A stretch of DNA of 64,000 nt, taken from assembly GCA_032433765.1 (NCBI GenBank), contig JAVIAB010000051.1, positions 76,255,212-76,319,211 of the forward strand, read 5' to 3'. Below are positions 57,900 to 64,000 of the stretch, piece after piece. The first letter of the stretch is position 1. The number at the start of each line of letters is the position of its first letter. The notes beneath the pieces are model-generated. The model saw only the letters and a list, made by a program, of their open reading frames with translations. It was not told where the DNA came from and did not search any database. This DNA comes from Megaustenia siamemsis (Eukaryota > Mollusca > Gastropoda > Stylommatophora > Ariophantidae). The translations under genes and the position numbers were made by a program.

Positions 57900-58690
57900 T
57901 AAAGAAAACAAACCAGTCCAGCCCTAATGACACAGTCTGCACAATGACGCAAGCATTGACTTCTCTTTCTTTAGACAGGAAGAACTTTAAAGCTTCCGAA
58001 GCTGTAAAAAACCCAGCACTCAATGACACAACATATTTAATGACGCTAAAATAGACTTCTCTTTATGTACGAAGAATATCAAAGCTTCCCAAGCTGTAAA
58101 AAACCCAGCGACCAAAAATATATAACATATAAGCATGTGTTTCTTTTTCTTTAAGCTGATACATTTCAAAGCTTCATAAAATGTGAAACAGCTATCCAGC
58201 CCTCAATGTCACAGGCTACTATATCAGTGATTACCAAAATGTGCTTCGCGGCTCCCATGGGCTCCGCCAACCTTTGGCAGGGGGACAGCGCTGAGAATAT
58301 GTGTGCATGCATACTCGGTGATTGGAAATTATAAAATGACAACATCCACATACGCTTAATATTTTTAGTATATAAAAGAGGTTCCACAGAATGCTGCTCA
58401 TGCTGTTGTCATGTATCGCGCTATATTTCCTGTTACGCAGTCAAACTTTACCAGACCGTATATGCTACTATAACTGTCATGAGGGCGCCGCCTATATAAG
58501 ATCAGTAGAGAAAGGGTGATGTGGGTGTCAAAAGTTTGTGAACCACTGGGCTATATAATTGTGCAAGCATTGACGCATCTTTCTTGCGCAAAATGAATGT
58601 CAAAGCTTCCCAAATTGAGGTACGCCCACCCTAGCTTTCTATGATACAGTCTGTACGAGCAATTATGCAGGCATTTGCCGGTACTTCTCC
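57900..58690. repeat. Degenerate tandem repeat of about 115 bp, broken by a hAT element
   Basis: TTTCTTTAGACAGGAAGAAC, AAAGCTTCCGAAGCTG, AAAAACCCAGC and CAGCCCTAATGACACAGTCT blocks recur about three to four times (57915, 58050, 58150, 58570). One unit is interrupted at 58225-58548. Confidence 0.65.
58225..58548. mobile_element. Miniature hAT-type element, 324 bp
   Basis: Ends CAGTGATTACCAAAATGTG and, inverted, CAGTGGTTCACAAACTTTTG, the classic hAT terminus. The 8-bp flanks TACTATAT and GGCTATAT match at 6 of 8. No transposase. Confidence 0.75.
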
Positions 58691-59044
58691 TTGGGATGTA
58701 TTGTCATTGTTCCCCAACAGTAAGCCACAACCTCCCCACAAAAAGCCCACAATGTTAAGTAATTCAGTCCAAGCACTCTGGCACCAACACACAGGAAATG
58801 TACCATATCATCGCTGCCACTATAACCCGTCTTTGATGAATGCTTCCCGTGTACATCCGGAATGCCACCGGCCTACTACACATTAGAATGTCACAACGAA
58901 CTAGCTGTTTCTGGTGTGTGCTGGTTGTTTGTTGGTAGAGCTGACAGTAATATTTTTACTTAGCTCAGGAACTCCAAAGTAAGGAAAAGTGTGAGTGCAT
59001 AAGATACATATGTAATCACTGACATAAGAGAAAAAGAAGAATAA
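58691..59044. other. Unannotated spacer
   Basis: No supported feature. Confidence 0.4.
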
Positions 59045-59165
59045 AGTAATGAATTGAGTGTGACGTATAGAGAATATGGTATTAGTGCCCAGATTTGCCA
59101 ACCATGAACAACGTTTGCATGTAATGTGGTGAGAACTACGCCAGTACACACTCCTTTTAAAAATA
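59045..59165 (-). mobile_element. Decayed SINE tail half (SINE2-like)
   Basis: GTGTGACGTATAGAGAATAT, GGTATTAGTGCCC and AATGTGGTGAGAACTACGCC follow the order of the SINE tail region. Head and centre are missing. Confidence 0.5.
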
Positions 59166-59194
59166 AATCTCTAGAAGCCACTTATTGGTTATTG

Positions 59195-59415
59195 GTTATG
59201 GAAGGCCTCGGTATCACTGCAAACGAATTAAAATTCATAATTGCTCAACCGCCCGTGCCAGTGGAATCATCCGTATTACTAACTCATCTCCCAAACAAAA
59301 AAAGGTAACTGTAGTCCCCATCGTAGCAGTCTCAGCACACACCAAAAGACATAAGACGAAACCGCGCAGAAAGTGAACACAGTCAACTGTCCCTGACATA
59401 CGATATCATCATTCA
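59195..59415 (+). repeat. Dispersed repeat R3 (copy 2)
   Basis: Partner of 38460-38695, about 85 percent alike by eye in the best blocks. One frame gives GITANELKFIIAQPP. Confidence 0.6.
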
Positions 59416-59584
59416 TCGTAAACAATCGGGATATCGAAACATAATCAAAACGGATGAGACACACAGCTCACGGTGTGCACAGAGCACTTAACTCAGTAGC
59501 TCCTGCACTAAGAATGCATAAGAAGCCACTTAATCCAGCGTGAATCAACAACTTTTCATTCAGCTTCCCTATTCAGTCCTCATT

Positions 59585-60235
59585 ATTTCTTTCTATCGAA
59601 ATATATTCCAGTTGTTTTATTCGCATAACATGACCCCAAAAAAAAATGATTGTTTCAACCTGATTTTGAAATAAATGTTCTGTTTTTGTTTTGGCTTCTT
59701 GAAAGAGTGCCCTCATTTCTTGTTGTGTTGTCTATGGTGTTCTCAACATTTCTCTGGTAACAACCACATCTCTGTGACCGCCAGCAGTTTCCTTCTCTTG
59801 TTGTTGCATTCTCCGATTGTCGAGGATTCGTATTTTATGTCAAGAAGTAAAGGCATCAAGATGCACCAAGATTTTTTGTGCTGTTGTTTGTTGTTCCAGC
59901 TGAAGGCCTACTTGGCCGAAACGTGACTTTTGTTTTGTCCATTACCACGTAAAGCTATCACCATACCACTTTTTTCTCTTTTTTTTTCTTTGTTTTTTTT
60001 TTTAGAATTGCTATTTTATGTCAAGACTGGCTCAGCATAGACATCATTTTTTTCAAGAGGCGACATAATATTTTCCTTACTCTTTAGAGTGCAGCCTTTG
60101 CTTAAACTACTTTGAACGAACCTCTGTTGTAAATCTACTCTCTGAAATGAATACCATGGCTAAATACTTGAATTCATTTGCTTGTCTTGATACTGTCCTG
60201 TTTACTTTAAACGTGCATTTATGTGTTAGATTGAG
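59585..60235 (-). pseudogene. Decayed RTE family D-like fragment with an insertion
   Basis: Minus strand: HKCTFKVNRTVSRQANEFKY then LA-VFIS-SRFTTEVRS, and on the left blocks equivalent to FGHVMRIK, LEYIS. Interrupted at 59845-60011. Confidence 0.7.
59845..60011 (+). mobile_element. 167-bp retroposon with hammerhead-like hairpin and T-rich end
   Basis: Perfect 14-bp duplication TATTTTATGTCAAG (59831-59844 and 60012-60025). Contains CTGAA-GGCC-TACTT-GGCC-GAAACG, resembling the catalytic core of hammerhead ribozymes found in Penelope-like elements, but lacking the full CUGANGA. Ends in a long T-rich run. Confidence 0.7.
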
Positions 60236-60243
60236 ATAGCGAT

Positions 60244-60493
<250 letters not shown>

Positions 60494-60494
60494 T

Positions 60495-60715
60495 TTTTTC
60501 TATTTCTTCACGTTCTTCAGGTACGGCGATCTTCTTCTTTTTCTTCTTTTTTTCTGTTTCTTCAGCGTTCTTCAGGTACGGCGATCTTCTTCTTTTCTTC
60601 TTTTTTTCTGTTTCTTCACGTTCTTCAGGTACGGCGATCTTCTTCTTTTCTTCTTTTTTTTCTGTTTCTTCAGCGTTCTTCAGGTGCAGCGATCTTCTTC
60701 TTCTTCAGCGTTCAA
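60495..60715. repeat. Tandem repeat, about 62-bp unit, 3.5 copies
   Basis: TTTCTGTTTCTTCAGCGTTC, TTCAGGTACGGCGATCTTCT, then pyrimidine runs. Confidence 0.9.
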
Positions 60716-61106
60716 GGGAAAGTAATCAAAAATACAGAATCGTAAATTAGATTACGACTGCCACGACAGAGACAGATAAGTTGTGGGTTCAGTTAGTACA
60801 TCTATGAGTCACATCTATGGTAAATGAGTCATCAAATAAGTTCATACGTGGCTTAGTAATCAAACCTTCTACTGAAGTAGTCCTCTAACTTTTGTGCACT
60901 TTACAGCAAGTTGGAATTACCGGTTTTTGCGGCGGAGGCAAAATTTAAGTTTTAGAAACAGTACAAGCTGGGCAGAAATACCTTCCTTCTTGTTCAAATA
61001 TCTGGGAGCACTCTTTACATAGAAACATCAGAAACAGAGCAGGCGTGTGTTCTTTGTCTTGGCGCCCGTTGAAGAGCTCATGTTCACATGGCAGCTACTT
61101 AGACAA
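60716..61106. other. Unannotated spacer
   Basis: No supported feature. Confidence 0.4.
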
Positions 61107-61166
61107 TACAATACAATACAATACAATACAATACAATACAATACAATACAATACAATACAATACAA
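61107..61166. repeat. (AATAC)n microsatellite
   Basis: Pure pentamers; a shorter decayed stretch reappears at about 61490-61545 beyond the RTE fragment, which suggests the RTE landed inside one microsatellite. Confidence 0.93.
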
Positions 61167-61488
61167 TCATCATCTTCATCATCATCAAGTACCGTGCCTG
61201 CTGGCGTAGGTGATCATGTCTGCCATGTCATTCTCTTAAGATGTCTGGTATCTTTTCTCCTTGCTTCCCTCTATCTCTTCGTCCCTATTTTTTTCCCAGT
61301 TGTTACAATATATTCCAGCTGTTCACTTCTCATTACATGGCCAAAAAATGATAATTGTTTCTTCCTAATATTGGAAATTAGCGCTCTTTTTGCTTTGGCC
61401 TTTTTCAGAACGTTTTCATTACTCTTCTTAGCTGTCCACTGTTATTTTCAACATTCTTCTGTAAAACCACATTTCTGCAGTGCAGTGC
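61167..61488 (-). pseudogene. RTE family D 3' fragment
   Basis: ATCATCATCAAGTACCGTGC, GGCGTAGGTGATCATG and the FFGHVMRSE, NVLKKAKAKRALISNIRKK blocks. About 80 bp present in sister copies is deleted near 61220-61230. Confidence 0.88.
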
Positions 61489-61545
61489 AATGCAATACAA
61501 TATAATACAATACAACACAATACAATACAATGTAACATCACATAT

Positions 61546-61876
61546 TATATTAATATAATATAAGCAGCGCAAACAACGAACAACTCAAACCTCGTCTCAT
61601 GGGGCATTACGACATATGTTGATAGAAGTTACGGGATAAGTCTCATCTTGTTCTTGATTAAGAACTGACAATATACGCCTTTTAGGGCAAGAACAAAATC
61701 CTCCAAGCTATTTCGTTCGTGACAATCTCTCCTTGGAGTGACGCTGTGGATCTCTGACTTCTCTGATGTCTGCCAGATACAATGTTGGTCTGACTCTCTT
61801 TCGTTAACCTCCTAAGTCGACTACATAGCAGTTGTCATGAAGATGTATGAACCTCTCATTCTTATTCTTCTTATTT
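61546..61876. other. Unannotated spacer
   Basis: No supported feature. Confidence 0.4.
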
Positions 61877-61888
61877 ATCATTTAAGTT

Positions 61889-62297
61889 ATATGGTGCAGA
61901 AACATGGACATTAGACCAGAAAATAGAACAGAAAATTGAAGCCTTTGAAATGTGGATATACAGAAGAATAGGTAGAATTGGATGGAAAGAAAAGAAAACA
62001 AACCATGAAGTTTTAAAACAGTTAAAAATGCAAAAGAACTACTAAACACAATTAGAACAAGACAAATTAAATTGTTGGGGCATGCTAAAAGACACAACAG
62101 CCTAATAAAGGTAATATTGGAAGGGAAAGTACAAGGTAAAAGAGGCAGAGGCAGACCAAGACTAACATGGACGAGTAACATCAAAAGTTGGACAAGCAAG
62201 CCTATGACAATCTGCACCATCAAGCGAGAGACAGAGCGGAATGGGGCTCCATGGTAGCCAACCTTCGATGCGGAGACGGCACTCAATGATGATGATG
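61889..62297 (+). mobile_element. RTE family C 3' fragment
   Basis: YGAETWTLDQKIEQKIEAFE, RRIGRIGWKEKKTNHEV, then frameshifted RHNSLIKVILEGKVQGKRGR, ending VANLRCGDGTQ and (GAT)n. Duplication ATCATTTAAGTT (61877-61888) and ATCATTAAAGTT (62298-62309), 11 of 12. Confidence 0.9.
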
Positions 62298-62524
62298 ATC
62301 ATTAAAGTTCCTCCGTTAAGTGGGCGTGGATGCGTTGTGTCACTAGTTTACGACAAAGCCAAGATATCTGCGTCCTTAGGCTCAACACATTCGTCTTCGG
62401 CGTTTGCTTAACAGCAGCGGAGCCGAGGCTATTTTTGTCGACTCTTCATCAACTTTTAACTGCCAAGGGTTCTTTAACGTGTGCGAGTGCATATGGAGCC
62501 TCTTATTATACTCAGTTATCCGAA

Positions 62525-63020
62525 ATAGCTAGCCATCGAAACTCACTCACTAGAGGGGGCTAGCCATTGGAGCTCACTACCCAGAGAGGGCTAGCCATTG
62601 GAACTCACTATCCAGAGAGGGCTAGCCATTGGAACTCACTATCCAGAGAGGGCTAGCCATTGGAACTCACTATCCAGAGAGGGCTAGCCATTGGAACTCA
62701 CTACCCAGAGAGGGCTAGCCATTGGAACTCACTACCCAGAGAGGGCTAGCCATCGAAACTCACTCACTAGAGAGGGCTAGCCATCGGAACTCACTACCTA
62801 GAAGTGCTAGCCATCGGAACTTACTACCCAGAGAGGGCTAGCCATCGGAACTCACTACGCAGAGAGGGCTAGCCATCGGAACTCACTACCCAGAGAAGGC
62901 TAGCCATCGGAACTCACTACCCAGAGAGGGCTAGCCATCGGAACTCACTACCCAGAGAGGGCTAGCCATCGGAACTCACTACCCAGAGAGGGCTAGCCAT
63001 CGGAACTCACTACCCAGTGA
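62525..63020. repeat. Minisatellite, 31-bp unit, about 16 copies
   Basis: GAACTCACTACCCAGAGAGG then GCTAGCCATCG. The left half favours CATTGG and the right half CATCGG, so the array was extended in two phases. Confidence 0.95.
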
Positions 63021-63069
63021 CCAGGGAGAGCTAAATCTACGCGAGAATCAAGGATTCGAAGTGAAAACA

Positions 63070-63133
63070 CTGCCAGTGGCGAGATTCGAACCCAGGACCT
63101 TCCAGTGCAGAGGTCGACGTTTTACTTCTAGAC
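63070..63133 (-). mobile_element. tRNA-like SINE head broken by a hAT element
   Basis: Minus strand: GGTCTAGAAGTAAAACGTCG (A box region), CTCTGCACTGGAAGG, then GGGTTCGAATCTCGCCA (B box). The head's first bases coincide with the target duplication of the hAT element to its right. Confidence 0.55.
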
Positions 63134-63392
63134 CAGTGTTTCTCAACCTGGTCCAAAGCAAGAGTCAGAGCGGAATGGGGCTCCATGGTAGTCAACCTCG
63201 ATGCGGAGACGGCACTCAATGATGATGAGGTTTGAAAAAAACTTTAACATACGTATTCTTTTTCATATAGAACTTCGGTGTGGGGCACGTGAAGAAAAGA
63301 ACAGAGGAGGGAGGAGGAGGGAGGAGGGGGGGGGCACGTGAAGAAAACGAGGTCGGATGGGTTTGCGGCAGAAACATTGTTGACAAACACTG
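63134..63392. mobile_element. Miniature hAT-type element, 259 bp, carrying an RTE tail
   Basis: Ends CAGTGTTTCTCAAC and, inverted, CAGTGTTTGTCAAC. Target duplication TTCTAGAC (63126-63133) and CTCTAGAC (63393-63400), 7 of 8. Contains the RTE tail below and a G-rich direct duplication (GGCACGTGAAGAAAA twice at 63283 and 63332). Confidence 0.78.
63155..63235 (+). mobile_element. RTE family C 3' tail, 80 bp
   Basis: AGCAAGAGTCAGAGCGGAAT, GGGGCTCCATGGTAGTCAAC, GAGACGGCACTCAATGATGA. It lies wholly inside the hAT element. Confidence 0.85.
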
Positions 63393-63727
63393 CTCTAGAC
63401 CATGCAGTCCCCAAACCTCTTATTATTGTCAAAAGCAAATTGAAAATACATGTAATCGACACAGACATGCTTATTTGTAAAGAAATACGCCTATACTTTA
63501 TCACTGAAAACATTATTTGTTTTCTTATATTCATGTGAACTGATCATAAACAAACTAATTTTAAATGAATTTCAATGTCATTTGGGAGTGTCTCTTAAGA
63601 GACAATAACTGCTTGCAAACCGGGCCGTTTTACATAGCCGATGTGTAAGGGCATCAGACGTCCTCATAAACAACGATAAGACAGTTATATTTTTTAGATG
63701 AAAAAGAATTATAGCAAATTACTATTT

Positions 63728-63905
63728 CATCATCATCAAGTACCGGGCCTAGTCAGGCCTAGTGGCGTAGGTGATCATGTCTCTCCACAACTTTTGATCT
63801 CGGCAGCTATTTATAATTTCTGTTGTTGACCTTCTGCCAAGCCACTCTCTTAATTAAGCTGTCTGTTATTTTTTCTCTTTGCTTCCCTCTATCTCTTCGT
63901 CCCTC
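63728..63905 (-). mobile_element. RTE family D 3' tail, 178 bp
   Basis: 11-bp duplication AATTACTATTT (63717-63727 and 63906-63916). Contains ATCATCATCAAGTACCGGGC, with a small internal duplication (GGCCTAGT), and the REWLGRRSTTEIINN codons. Confidence 0.92.
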
Positions 63906-64000
63906 AATTACTATTTAATTTAATAATAAATAAATATTCTTTGAATCTCACAAATAAAGTTTATATAGTATTTTATTTATGCACTCTCGTAAATAAAATG

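Overview
This is eukaryotic, AT-rich, intron-scale DNA dominated by repeats. The best guess is a mollusc, probably a gastropod. The grounds are one intact intronless class A GPCR of the kind expanded in gastropods, many RTE-clade (BovB-like) LINE remnants, and tRNA-derived SINEs with a CACCCAGCCTTAAATGGGTACC-type central domain. Species cannot be fixed from sequence alone. No rRNA, true tRNA gene, CRISPR or bacterial operon is seen.

Layout. 1-11.8 kb: an RTE endonuclease remnant, minisatellites (41-, 33-, 18- and 51-bp units), four SINE copies and unannotated spacer. 11.8-16.2 kb: a 4.4-kb transposable element with about 320-356-bp terminal inverted repeats and a 6-bp target duplication (GAGGTA), features that fit a small Maverick/Polinton-type element. 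It carries its own TATA box and a gene for a PC4-like (p15 coactivator fold) protein with YTPP repeats, and it is interrupted by a 2.2-kb RTE LINE. 16.5-20.2 kb: RTE tails and a complete but frameshifted mariner. 20.3-27.0 kb: a 5.9-kb array of a 42-bp unit with higher-order structure, then a (TACA)n tract and a Tc1 remnant. 29.2-33.6 kb: three RTE elements nested inside one another, each level with its own target duplication. 33.7-42.6 kb: SINEs, minisatellites and decayed RTE pieces. 42.65-43.73 kb: the GPCR on the minus strand, the only convincing host gene. 44.9-52 kb: a minisatellite, an RTE copy split by a SINE, and further SINEs, one itself split by another retroposon. 52.4-54.9 kb: an RTE copy inserted in opposite orientation into a relative. 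55-64 kb: RTE tails, two hAT-type miniature elements, a short retroposon with a hammerhead-like hairpin, and GATA, AATAC and 31-bp repeats.

The window is best read as a stratified record of retroposition beside one receptor gene. RTE families are named A-D, F here only for convenience: A ends in (GAA)n, B ends in a GAA-rich tail, C and D end in (GAT)n. Two SINE families end in (TTTAC)n. The item most worth pursuing is the inverted-repeat element with the PC4-like gene.
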